From Diadema setosum (Eukaryota > Echinodermata > Echinoidea > Diadematoida > Diadematidae), in NCBI RefSeq assembly GCF_964275005.1, contig NC_092689.1:7169200-7233199 (forward strand): a stretch of DNA of 64,000 nt. The letters are read 5' to 3'. Numbering within the stretch: position 1 is the first letter of the stretch; every line of letters starts with the position of its first letter. Position numbers and translations under genes: made by a program. Shown one piece after another: positions 49,574 through 62,500 of this stretch. The notes beneath the pieces are model-generated. The model worked only from the letters and a program-made list of their open reading frames with translations. It did not search any database and was not told the origin of the DNA.

Positions 49574-51407
49574 AAGGTGAGAGATGTTGAGGGCAGCAAT
49601 GTCTTGATTCAAGGAACTGGCCAGCAGCAGGGAAACAGTCTCACCGCGTTGCCACCACACGTCGAATTGAAGGGAAGCGAAAGTTAGAAGTGGCTCATAC
49701 CAGGAAGTGATCTTAAGGAGGATTACGTTGCATGGCTGCAAACCTGACACAAATGTGGCATGCAGTCAATATGAATATGAATACATTATCTCTTGCACAC
49801 AGCTCTAGAACTGTATGTTGGCAAAGATATATTTACCATGGATCGATCTCTTTAGCGTTGTTTCAGAACAGACTGAATGGTGACTGCTTGGAAGATACCT
49901 GGGCTAGGTTTTCAGCTTGATATCATCTTTGATCTGCACAGCAGTGACATTCATTCTCTTTGTGAATTGAAATTTTTTCTATAGGGCCTACTTGTGAAAC
50001 TCTTGATTATCTGCGAGAAGTAATGTGAAGTTAGGCAGACTGTGTTTACAAGATATGGAAGGAACTTTTCAACTCTGATGTGTTACAAGAACTCATACAT
50101 TTCTGCTTGTGAGATTTGCAACTGTGAAAGAAACATCAAGACATAGTGAACATGGAGACCCTGCTTTGTGCTGAGCCATGGACCAACACATTGGTATCAA
50201 GGTAATCAAAAAGGAAATAGATGTTTGAGACAAGTGTTCTCTTTTCATTACAATTATCAGAGTTACAGGACAATCAGGCAATCAATGTATATAGTCAGCA
50301 TGTATCACTGTATTCTTGATGGATTTCTTTAGTACCCTTCACTAAATAAAAAGGATATGTATTACCGGTACATTTTGTGGTGCCATTCATTTATACTTCA
50401 TCCCTTCTGCACTTTGACATTACCAAATTGTGTTTCCTTCCTCCATATACTAGTATACTGCAAGGATAGGATTTGTGATGAGGATACGTTTTACAAAGGT
50501 GTAGATTCAGATTATTGTTAGGATTTGAATTTGGAAGTACATTTGGAATATTAGGCTCAAGGATTTTAAAGCCTGTATAATGGATATAAAGGTCAAAGGA
50601 AAGCTCAAACATTGTGGCATTCAATGACACGGTATTTTGGAATGAGAATAGGTATATTAACTCTTTCCTGGAAGTTCTAAAGAGGGATAGATCTGATGAA
50701 TGGAATGAAAGTCAATTCATGCACAATATAAACAAAAATGTTCCAGTTCCTCTTGTCTGCTGTTAGCTTGGCAATCAGTTGCCGTCTGCTTACAATTTTT
50801 TTTCTTTAACATTGTGAAAACAATCTGATGTCTCTGGCACATACACCAGGAAGGAAATTTGATTTCCATGGCATACATTTTCTTTGAAAGCTCGGTTTTG
50901 CACATCGTCCCTGAATTTGTGATCAAATTACTGCTCAAAGTAGTGCAATGATCCAGCAGTATGAAATTATATAAGTGCATTATTTTCTATCTCTAAGGGG
51001 TACTCCAGACTTATTATTTTCCATAGCCAATAGAGACATGGCATATCAATCATTTTGAAATGATTCCCATGAAAAGTTTGAACAGGGTGTTGTGGTATAA
51101 TTCAAGTACTACATATGTATAAATCATTAGTATTGGTTTCAGGTAGTCAATTTGTTTTTCAGAGTGCCTCCATGATAAATGGCAAATCCAAGTTTTTGCC
51201 TCTCGGACAGTAGCCTTCTGCCAGTGTATGAATCTGATAGTACGTGCCTATTACAAATCTGTCTCAATATCAGTCAGGTATCCATTAATCTTAAAGAGAA
51301 TTAATTTTACAAGCAGACTTTGGTAATGGTGGCCTAATTTCCATTAAATAGCCGATGAAGACTGAAATGTTGGTCGACAATAATTGCTTCAAGTTTTCTT
51401 AAGATAC

Positions 51408-51649
51408 TGTATACGGCGAATATTTTGCAAGGGTTTTATTTTCGCAAATTTTGCGAGTTGGGTGCTATTCACAAAATTAAAGACACACGAAAATATTAAC
51501 TCTGATCCCGATGTGAATGTGACGTACACGTGTATTTTGTCCGTTCAGTACAGAACTCCACGATCGCTAATTTAACAACTCGCGAAATAGTCGGGAGTTC
51601 TGGATTCGCGAAAATTTAGACTTGCAAAATATATGGTGTATACAGTATC
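51408..51649 (+). mobile_element. ATACTGTATAC MITE (242 bp)
   Basis: The ends ATACTGTATAC and GTATACAGTAT are perfect inverted repeats. Next to them are aatattttgcaag and its partner cttgcaaaatatat. It is the fullest member of a family also seen at 6624 and 32556. Confidence 0.8.
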
Positions 51650-52508
51650 CAATCAATATAGGGTATGTTTTCAGAAAAGAAAAAACAAAAATTAACAGAA
51701 GAGGCAGATGGATGTGCTTAACCTCAGAATAAACATTGCAAAATCAAGTTTTGATAACTAGTTTCTCATTTTCACTTCATTACAGTTCAAAATCATTCAA
51801 ACAGTATCATACCACCTCTGTCCTGAAATAACTGCAAGTATACCTTGCTTATTACAACCTACTTAGGTCCTGTGCGCAATCTATTGTAATGGGTTAGTCA
51901 TAAAGTCTTCCTCTTCCTTTTCTCACAAACTCTCACTTTTATTGCCTTTCATGTTTCCAGTTAATTCTGGCCTGAGGTTTTTCCTGCTTTGTGTTGTTCG
52001 TTTGAAGAGAGAACAGTTATAGGCTTGTAATTCAATCACATTTACAAGCAAACATCTTGTCTGGCAATACATTCTAGATTTCCTTGAGGAATGGATGGGA
52101 CTGACCCCTTTCAAATATATATGGTCATTGTCCACCTTCAGCATTCAATTATATTGTTTGCCCAGTACTCCTACATGGGAGGGATTAAATGTTTCCCAAC
52201 CTTTGTCTGGGAGAGTGCCCCGTGTGTCTTCCCAACAAAGGCGTGGAGCACATCGGGATTAAGCGGGATGAGATTTTAGCGCCAATACGGTCCTCCATTG
52301 GTCTAGAGTGTGAGCCAGTCATGTAGGGCCTACTCGTATAAAGTGTGTGATTGTTGAGTGAATCACTGGAATAATTGCAAATTGTCTGTTTGTGTAAAGG
52401 TTGCAGAATGAATGTGGGATGGCCCAAATTGATTTGATTCCAAGTCGGGCCGCTTCATGATGCATTCAAATGATTCAACATTTCTGGCCCAGGCCTGTAG
52501 CCTATTTC

Positions 52509-53075
52509 TTAAAGGACAAGCTCACCTTCATTAACATAAGGATTAGGAGAATGTAGAAATATTAGTAGAACACATCATTGAAAGTTTGAGGAAAATCGGA
52601 CAATCCGTTCAAAAGTTATGAATTTTTGAAGTTTTTGTGCAGTCACCGCTGGATGAGAAGACTACTGCAGTGTATGATGTCACATGCGTACAACAATATA
52701 AGGAAAATATAAAGAGAATTTCACAAAATTTCATCTTTTGAAAGAAGTACACATTCCCTTGTCTCGTTACTGACATATGTTATGGGTAATATTATTCCCA
52801 TTGCCTTTAGAAAGAGGCAAGTCGAGTGCTCTTTTATTATGCGAAAAAAGTGAAAATATTTGGAATTTTCTTTACATTTTCTTTATACTGTTGTACTCAT
52901 ATGACATCACGAGCCTTAGTAGTCTCCTCATCCAACGGTTCCAACACAAAAATGTTAAAAATTCATAACTTTTGCATCGATTGTCCAATTTTCCTCAAAC
53001 TATCACTGATGTGTTCTACTAATATTGCTGCATTGTCTCAATCCTTATGTTTATGAAAGTGAACTTGTCCTTTAA
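52509..53075. mobile_element. TTAA-flanked fold-back MITE (567 bp)
   Basis: TTAAAGGACAAG starts it and CTTGTCCTTTAA ends it. The long arms are complementary over about 120 bp each, for example agtagaacacatcattgaaa against tcactgatgtgttctacta. A second, older copy lies at 91-695. Confidence 0.85.
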
Positions 53076-54702
53076 TCACTGATCCCTTATGTTCTTTTCT
53101 TTTCTTTTGATGTGTTATCATTTTGAAGTGTCGCATGCCTAAAGCAGTTATTCCTCTAGAGATTGTTGTGGATTATTCTGTGAAAAAAAAAGTAGAATCA
53201 GAGATTCAAAGACTTGGGTGATCTAAATTTATATTGTAAGTAAATCAGTTTGTACATGAGGCATAGGCCTGTGCTTTATATCCACTGTCTTTTCTTTATT
53301 CTATAGCTTGTGTGGTATGTTCACTGCTCATGTGATCTAGAGATGTTTATTTAAAATGTACCCCAAATCTTAGATGATTTCATGGATTGATAAAAATTGT
53401 AATAATCCTGGCTGATTTCCTACAATAAACAAACAATTTTATTATGTGTAATGATGATAAACTATTCCAGTATGTGTTTAAATAACTCTCAAATCCTGTT
53501 TCAAATAGCAATATTCAACTGAATATGGTAACAATAACATTTCGTTCTCTTCCCTCTGAGCTAACAAGGACCCCATTCAAATGTTTAGTTTATGGGTGTT
53601 TAATTATCACATATTCTTACAGCATGTCAGTGAGGTGGTGAAAATGTATCTTTTCCTTTTTTTTCTGTAAAAGATTTAAACCGTACATGCCCTATTGATA
53701 AAAATATTATTGTATATTCTCATGTCTATTTCAGTGAAATCCCAAATTCTTTGGTAATATGTTTGCATGGTAAGACAATTATATAATATCCATGCTATTC
53801 TCATTGTAATGTGTTGGCTGCTAAATTTCAAATAATGCAGGTCCATTGTATGTTTGGGGAGTTGCACAGTTACTACAAATGCCTAGGCAGCGGATGCGTA
53901 TAAACTTTGGTTTTAGCAGTGTGCCTGCTACATATAATACTGTGGAAGGGGGTCGGCTTTAGCACCATAATCGATAAGTGGTGAAGCCAACTTGTTGGGT
54001 TTCTAATCTGGCAATTACCGCCAAAGTTGCAGTCTTCTTCTCTCTTCATTGATGGGCGTTGTCTGTTACGATGTTGCTAGCTTTTGTGTGAGTTAGTCCA
54101 GTAGAGACTCAGATTTTCTCTAAAGCAGACAGTGAATTCTTATAAGGCTAAGTTAGGGCTTGGAAATTACATGAGCATATTACTAGACATTGTATGTCTA
54201 TTGTTGTTGTTTGCCATTTGTGGTGGCTTAGCTGTGTCATTTTTATTTTGATGTTCAGCAGAGCACCTTTTTTTTTTTGTATATGGAGGAAGTACACAGT
54301 TTTTGAGCATAATACGCTGCATTTCTCTTACAGCAGACAAAAAAAAAATCTTCATTTCATGTCTTCACCTGCATTCCCTAAGGATTAGCTGAAGCCATCC
54401 AAAAGAAGGTTTCTAGTGCCATTCATTTTAAGGAGATAATAACTGGGAATTCACACCTGGTGAAGACTATTGTCAATTTGAGTAAATGTGTGTGTCTGTA
54501 ATTATACAGGTACCAGTTTTTCCCCAGTGTAGTCAATGTAAGATTTGCTTAGGGTGACTGCTGCTTTTACAGTGCGAGAAGGGGGCAGTTGCATAAATCA
54601 GTGCATAAACCAGAGGTGTTATTTTCCTTTTCTTGTTATGGTTTGCTGTGTGCTTAACAAGAATTTGACAAACTCTTTTAAAAGATTTTGAGCTTGTCAT
54701 CA

Positions 54703-54770
54703 TTCTAACTAACTAACTAGGCTAACTAACTAACTAACTAACTAACTATCTAACTAATTAATTAACTAAC
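54703..54770 (+). repeat. (CTAA)n microsatellite
   Basis: Interrupted CTAA tetranucleotide repeats. Confidence 0.9.
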
Positions 54771-56758
54771 TACTATATGACAAAAGGAATGAGCCTTATT
54801 ACAGAAAGAATTGCTATTTGCTTATTAAGCTGAGATTAATCATTTAGAAGGAGTGCAATTCACACATATTCTTCAGCATTCCCCCATTTACTTTCCCTCC
54901 TTACACCCAGGGTGGCGGAGGGTCAAACCCCCCCCCCCTCCCCGCCCAAACTTTGTAGTATGCATCAATTGCATGTTTGAAGTAATAACAGTTGACAGAG
55001 CATATGATGCCAAATGCATTGGCTTCAAAAAGTAGGAGGGAGCTTTTAGGTCATAGCATTTATTTTAGGATGCATCCCAACTTTTATTAGGACAGCATAG
55101 TTTTTGGATACCTCAGCATTTTGACCCAGATTTTAGCGGATAAACTTTGTTTTGATTCTAAGATTATGAGCTTTTCAAATTTCATTATTGTGGTTTCACA
55201 ATACAATGTACATTTGAACAAAAGAAATAAAAAGCTGAATGACCTCTTTTAAACCAAAACCAAACTGCACAAAGATTGCACTAAGCCTTTGATTGTAAGA
55301 AGCTGGTAGATTGTGTACTATGTTAACATGGGATTATATTACAAATTTTCATGGTGTAAGGGTCATAAAGTACACTTTGAATGACCAAATCAGTTTCATA
55401 CTTCTGTTCACAGACAAGCATGCCGGGATTCAAACAAAGAAAACAAAACCACTCATTCCCCTCATTCTAAAACCTTGATTGAGTATCTTTGAGAGCTAGG
55501 AAATATACTCTTTCAGGAACTGAAGGATATGTGTCCAAAGTGCAAGCTTATATTTTCTTATGATTTTTTTTTCTGTCTTTAGGAAAAACAACAACTAGAA
55601 AGTTTTTTTTTTTCTTAAAGACAATAGAGATGCATCTGTGTAAGGGACTTCATATTTTTCATGAAGTGAAAAGAACCGAAGATGCAGAAAAGAAAATGTG
55701 TGGCCATTGTGTATAGATCCTGCAGTAATCTATATCTATCAATTTAGACTAAGATTTAATGCACTACTCATAAATTTGTAAAATAAATGCCTCTATCTGC
55801 AATCTATTCTAGATGCAAATTGCAACTCTTTTGTAGAAAGAATTTTCCTACTGTGATGAAAAGGGGCAGGCCCTCCTTTGCAAGTACGTTAGCCATTACT
55901 ACTCTATGAGAACCACTGATCACACCTTTTACTGTGAAGTAGCAGAGAACATGCTTTAGTTTTCCCTTGCAAACATCAGCCTTTTGTGTGTAAACACCCC
56001 CTGGTTTGGCCCTTTTGTTTAAGAGTACAAAAGAAGTAGGAGTTTAATTGCCTAGTTAGCACACTAGATTTGTTTGCCAAGCACCTCTCATTGATGAAGA
56101 GCTTTATAACTTCCTCTCTCTGTCTCCTTTACCCTCTGTTGGGATGTCTCCTACTTCAAATGGGGGAGGTGTAAATCCTTCAACTGCTAAGTTTGACCAC
56201 AGTAGACGTTGCTACCACCTTTCCTGGCCTTTCCTAAACAGCACTGCCGAATTACCCTATTTTCTTTTACTGGCAGCTTTGTATTTAAAAAACAAAACAA
56301 AAACAAAAACAAGACAAGTATAGACAGAATCAATAAGACCAACATGCATGGGTATCCATACCTTTTGCTTCTTGTGGCATATTCAAGCCCAAAAGTGTGT
56401 CATATTGGGGAAATTTTCTGTTCAATGTGTGACATACTTGTATCAGTGAGTTAACTAAATGTTTCCATAGCACATCACATCAAAGTCAGTTAAAATATGA
56501 AGAGCTTATTTCCTAGTGTAATGCTGTACAAGCCTTCATTTTAGTAGAATGATATAGGTGAATAACTCACAGAGCTGTGGTGCTCAACTACCCTGACAAT
56601 TTTAAAGAGAAAAGACAAGCAGAAATCGGTGCTCTCCAACATATTGAAATCATTGGAGGCACCAAGTCTTTTCTGAGTGTTCTTATAGATTTTACAAAAA
56701 TAGAACAATCAAATTAAGTGACATTTAGAGTTCTAAGTACATATAATCTAGGATAGAT

Positions 56759-57460
56759 AATATGTGACCGTGCATCACAAAACCAACAAAAAGTCGCACC
56801 ATCTGATTTTGTGTGAGGACTGAAAATAGATGAAATGGGTCAACATAGCCAGTCTTGAGTTTTTCATATTTTCTGAAAGGGAAACTCTTCTTTGAAGTTG
56901 AACTACAGTATGCTAAAGTTTGGGATCATAAATTGAGCAGGAAATTGTGTTTTCAGGCATTTTTCTCGAACACGTTTTTGTAGAATAGTGTAGTTAGGTG
57001 CGTCTTGATGAGTCCCAATTTTATTTCTCAAAAAACCCTGTACATATGCTTCACGTTCAACTCTATTAACTTTAGATGGGATGATGTCACTGCTCTGAAA
57101 GTTGGCATTAATCATGGAGAGAATGTATTGATAAGGCATGCTCAATTTTAGCTTAATCTGATTATCCCTTCATTGTTGTTGCTCTGGTGGTTTACATCCT
57201 GTTTTTTTGTCTCATTCATTGCACAACTAGCATGGCTTGGTAAAGATTGAGTGCTTGAATAGACCCTTTACTTCAGAGCCTCTTTTCTCAGATTATACTT
57301 TTCCAGTGTGTATGCTTTCTTTCCAATATATAAGGATAGGTACATGTAGGAGAGTCCATTTGAATTGAATTTTAAAGCTTAAAGTGTGCTCTTTCAGAAT
57401 CTGCTCTTAACTAAGACATGTTTGGCAACTTTTTGTTGGTTTTGTGATGCAGGATGGCAT
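56759..57460. mobile_element. 0.7-kb TIR element, twin copy 1
   Basis: The ends carry GCATCACAAAACCAACAAAA and its complement TTTTGTTGGTTTTGTGATGC. It aligns along its whole length with 58739-59458: gttggcattaatcatgga, gtggtttacatcc and cttcagagcctcttttctca are shared in order. Confidence 0.85.
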
Positions 57461-58738
57461 ACACATAGACATATGCAGATAGATTGAGGTATAATGCCTG
57501 CAGATCTACATTGTTGCGGTGTACGCAATTTTATCAAATTATATTATGGGAGGGCATCCACAGCAAATTGAAGTTTTGGTCAAAATGGCTGTGACGCATC
57601 TAGATCCTTCTACGAGCAGCTTAATGTGGAGGTTGGGTTCAAGACTGACCATTTGAAGGGGATTAGGAAATAGAGTAGATAGCCAGGTAGACTGGTAATG
57701 GTATTTGCGAGCCTGATGTTTTATGGCTCGAGATCATAGATAGCAAAGCCATTAGGCATTTGTTTCATAGGCAATAAAGCAATTACATGTTGAATTTTGC
57801 AGATTTGTGGTAGGTATCGCAAATATGCCATTTCCGTCGAAAGCAAGATTTTGTTTATGTATGTGTTTGTGTTTGCGTGTATATGTGTGTGCATAGAGAC
57901 AAAAATGTGAGATAAAAAAAGGTTGATGCAAAAAGAGAAAGATGAAGGAAGCTTGTTTTACTTTGTCATTTCAGTTTGCATTCTGTCTGTTTTATCTCCA
58001 TGGTATTTGATATGTTGGTCCTGGAAAAGGGCTAAAAACCACATTCTCATGAGAGCTGCTATGGTGACCACAAACAAAAAGAAAATTGATCATGTTACAT
58101 CACTGTTGGTATTTAGGGACTCATGCCATTATCAATATATGCAGCTGATAGTCTGCTTGGAAGTGTTCTAAAAAAGCTTGCAAGTATCAATCCTTTTCAT
58201 TGTCATTGTTATGATGATGAAAATTATAATAGTTATCAATATCATTATTGCCATCAATATGCTGGTTTTGATATCTCTCTGTTATAGTAGGTATAGTAAT
58301 TAATTTTTGGAATTGCTCGCAATTGTTATCAGTAGGTTGTCACACAGCAAACACTCTCTTTCGAAATCAAAATTGTAAATGTTCCAAAGTCTTTTATCTA
58401 TTTTGAATTCTATGACTGCCTAAAATATCTGCAAGTCATTTTAAATTTGAATTGAAAATGTGTTGAAAAAATTTGTTTTACTTTCTCTTTAAATGCTGAC
58501 TGTAATGATTGTTGCATAATCCCATGCAAGATATGCTTACTTTACCATCCAATATACTTTGATATGATGGAATCTGCCTGAATAATCATTGATTCACAGT
58601 GATATCCGTCATTCATGAAGATTATCAGATTATATCTTTTCATTTGCTACTTAAATAGCACTGAATTCATTTAGTTAATTGCTTCACCAAGGCCATGAAA
58701 TGTTGTGGTGCGGAAATGAAAGTGTTAGCATTGATTAT

Positions 58739-59458
58739 TACGTGACCATGCATCAAAAAACCAACAAAAAGTCGCACCAATTGATTTAAATTGCAGTGAT
58801 GCCTCAAAGGAAAAAAAAAAGGTGAAATGGGTGAAGATTTACTGAAAAAGCTTTTCTTCATCTTCTTCTTCAGTATTTTTAAGTCTGGGGTCATAAAATG
58901 GAAAGGGAAGTGTGTTTCCAGCAGTTTTTCCAGCCATTTGTTTGTTTGTTTGTTTGTTTGTTTGTTGTAGAATAGTGTGATTAGGTGTATCTTAGAGGCC
59001 CCTTTTCATTTCTTGAAAATCCTTTACACACTGTTAACCTTCAACTCTAACTTTTTGTAAGGATACAGCTCCTGCTTCGAAAGTTGGCATTAATCATGGA
59101 CAGAAAGTGATTAAGGAGCATGCTCTATTTCAGCTTAATCTAATAATCCCTTTATTGTTGTTACTGTAGTGGTTTACATCCTTTTTTTGTCCCATTCATT
59201 CCATGGCTAGCACAGCTTGGTAGAGATTAAATGCTTGAATAAACCCTGCACTTCAGAGCCTCTTTTCTCAATTGACACTTTTCAAGAGTCTGTGCTTTCT
59301 TTCCAATATTATGTAGTTGATAGGTTAGGGGAGTCCATTTGAATTGAGTTATACATTATATTTAGAGCCTACAGTCTGCTCTTTCAGAATTTGTCTTTTT
59401 AACTAAAAAAATATATGTCTGGCGACTTTTTGTTGGTTTTGTGATGCAGGCTCACATA
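58739..59458. mobile_element. 0.7-kb TIR element, twin copy 2
   Basis: Same family and orientation as 56759-57460, about 2 kb downstream, with an added (GTTT)n tract at 58937-58965. Its right end stops 23 bp before the INSC exon at 59482, so the branch point and pyrimidine tract of that acceptor lie at or in the element's edge. Confidence 0.85.
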
Positions 59459-59481
59459 TTTCGTCTTTTCATCTCTTGTAG

Positions 59482-59547
59482 GAACATGTATGGTCCCATG
59501 GACCAAGCCAGCTTCAACACTGGACATCCTCAGAAATCTGCACTCAG
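59482..59547 (+). CDS. INSC: INSC exon A (possible start codon)
   Basis: The acceptor is ctcttgtag and the donor gtaaag. The frame fixed by the next exon reads NMYGPMDQASFNTGHPQKSA. ATG at 59497 (cccATGg) has a good start context. It is less certain than the later exons because this N-terminal part is not conserved. Confidence 0.7.
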
Positions 59548-62500
59548 GTAAAGGCACTCCTTGTTATAAATACGATATTACTTCATGATTCTCTGTATAG
59601 TCAGGATTATCAAGGTCAGTGTACTCTTTAAATGCAGTTTAGGTATGTACCTGATATGGAATGTACATATCTTTGTACCAGACAAAATTGGGTAATAAAC
59701 TGCAGGTTAGCATGATTCAAGAGAAGTTAAAACCCAAAGCGACAAATATCATTGCCACAACTATTCAGATACAATTGAATTACGTATCTTGTGCTAAAGG
59801 GAAGAAATCTGCTTGAAATGATTATGTGATTGGTCTGTATCTTTCCATATGTAATGTTAAGTACGTAGTTGATATACAACAACTGCTTGGAGAGGTATAC
59901 TTCTTCCAGTGACGTGGTATATATAACAGGAATGTCCTGGTTCAATCCCAAGTAGACTACAGGATTTCCTCTGGAGAATATCCTAGACGGCAAAGTTTGA
60001 GGCTACTTGCCACTACTAACAGTCCTCTCTTTTAACCTGTTTGTAGATAGAAGACATTCATTTACACATAATTTTTTCTCATGACAAAATTGTTTCCATT
60101 TACATTTTAGTTTTGGTTGTTCCTTTAGATAATTACCAGAAAGAAATATCTTAACTGGGCATCCCTCAGTCAGAGAACTTGTACTGTATTTTGTGGAATT
60201 CAGGTGTATGAACAGTGAGGTGGATTCTGTCCAGCGCTGGCTGCTAGATCTCCAGGGCGCGACGGAGGGCGAATGCATGACCCTCTTGGAGACGAAGCCC
60301 ATCCACAACTCACCGCTTAATCTGGAGAACGTTGCCGCCACCATCAAAGGTGCAGCATACATGCAGGCTCTCTCTTATACTGTTGCCAAGGATTGTGATG
60401 GTGGTCATGGTGGTGATGATGATGATGATGATGACGGTGATGTTATTGACGTTGTTTGGGCTGTAGTGATGGTAGACTGATCAAAGAGTAATGACACCAG
60501 TGTTGATGATAATATCAGAAATGTGATGCTGCTGACCACAATAATGGCAGAGAAGTAGTATATCATTGTATGCACAGGAGAACGACTATCTCCTGGGTAC
60601 ACGATGGTACATAGGGATGACATATATTTGGTGAAGATTATGCTAACAAAAGTGATGTTGCTCCGGAGTTGGTGATGGTAGTCGTGGTAATTATTGCACC
60701 AGTAATGATGGCTATGATATTGGAGTGGTTTTCACAGTAATGACACTTGTAATTATAGAGGTGAAATTATGGCCATAGTGGTAATTATGTTTATAAAGAT
60801 AAAATTGATAATTACAATCTTGTTCTTGTGAGAAAAAAAAAGTTGTTGTGATTGAAAACAGTGATTATGATTTAACTGTAAAAGTGTTTAAAATCAATGT
60901 AAGATTAATGGAGTTGTTGAAGTCATAGCTAATAATAATGATATTAGCAATAGAAACATTGGTGATGATACAAATCATAATGTTATTGTACAGTGATGGT
61001 GCCAGTACGTTTGAGTACTAGAAAAGGGGAATAACACATAGTGAAAATAAACATCTCACATTGATAATTCTTCTCCTGTTTCTTACTGTACATACCTGGA
61101 CAGAAAATATCTACAGGTTGCAACAGAGGGCTGATTGCCTATCCACTGAAATAACCCAACTCTTCAGGTGAGTGTTAGTTTGAATGATTCATAGCACAAA
61201 ATTAAATCAGAACTATTTAGAATATGTTGTATTAATGAAATCCACTTGATGTCTTTGCGGGTGCTGAGTAGGTTTTTGTATGGAAACAGTTGTATTATCT
61301 GGAAGTTTTAATTAGTTTTTAAATGTAATGTAAGTGGGTAATAATCAAAATGTTGATCTTGCCAAGAATTCTGTAATTTTGCTTCAAAACTTAGTGGTAT
61401 TTTGTCTACTTATTTGTTGAAAGTATTCAAGGTGCATATGCATGCAAAAGAAAAATGTAACATTTTTTCGTTCTTGTTATGCCCAGAAAATTAAAAGCAG
61501 GTTCCATGAAGCAGCTGCGGCCGGCCATTTTGTCACTGTGTGTCCACATACGATCCTGCCTGAAGGAGTGCAATGAGTTCTGCCCAGATATGGGACACAT
61601 TCAGATGGTAAAGATTCAACCAAAGATATATTTCATTTGCTCTAGATCCACCTTCCATAGAAAACTGGAAATTATTAAAGTGATGCTGATACGCCTCCAT
61701 GTGGAATCACAATTCTTCCATCTTTAGTTCTAATTTATGTTTAGGCCCATCTTCAAAGCACACATACACTTGTAACATTTCTGCTACTTTGTGTATATAG
61801 CATCAGCAAAAGTTAACAGTTGCCAATGAGAGAAGTTTTACCAAGTTTTACAGAAGAAATATATTGTCTTTAATGATATCTGCACATAGGGAAGAAATGT
61901 ATTGCCTTGAAGGTATATATTTACACAGAATCTGTTTTAATGAGAAGCAAAAGAATTAAATCTGCAATAGAGAAGTGTAAATATAAAACCATGGCTTGTA
62001 TGAAGTTTGAAATTAGAAAATCCGACTTCAGATATATCACATGAATATTTTGGTGTATTTCTGACTGTTTTGACATATGTGTTATTCTTAGAGAATGCTT
62101 TGTTGCTCTTTGTTTGAGAATGCACGGCTTGAGACTGCTACTGACAGCACACCTGATACTGCAATGACTCGCAAAAGAAATCCTGATCTGTTATATGTCT
62201 GATCTTCTGACTCTCTAACTTTGTATATTGTATTTGTTTATAGCCTCCCTCAAATACATTGAAATCATATGCCATGAAAATATGGTAATAATTAAATGAC
62301 TATTACTTGGATTGGGCTGAACTCCCGTTGTCTCTATTAAAATTTCAGAGCCAGCAGCATGTTACAGATGAGTTAGGAGGGCTCGTTAAGAGATATGAAA
62401 GGTGAGACGATTTTGAAGTTGTGATATCAGTTTCAATAAATTCAATATTGCTTCAATATTATCACGTAACTTGCATGGATCTTGACTCATTTCAGTAAAT

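Larger units (their letters stand above)
42783..59481. other. Long gene-free stretch 5' of INSC exons (probable intron)
   Basis: About 16.7 kb with no recognisable exon. It holds the transposon relics listed separately, simple repeats (CTAA)n at 54703-54770 and poly-G/poly-C tracts. Unlisted alternative INSC first exons could be hidden here. Confidence 0.5.

Noticed and set aside
61116-61167. INSC exon C using the nearer acceptor atctacag
   Set aside because: That acceptor brings an in-frame stop. The upstream cctggacag keeps the frame and gives the better alignment.
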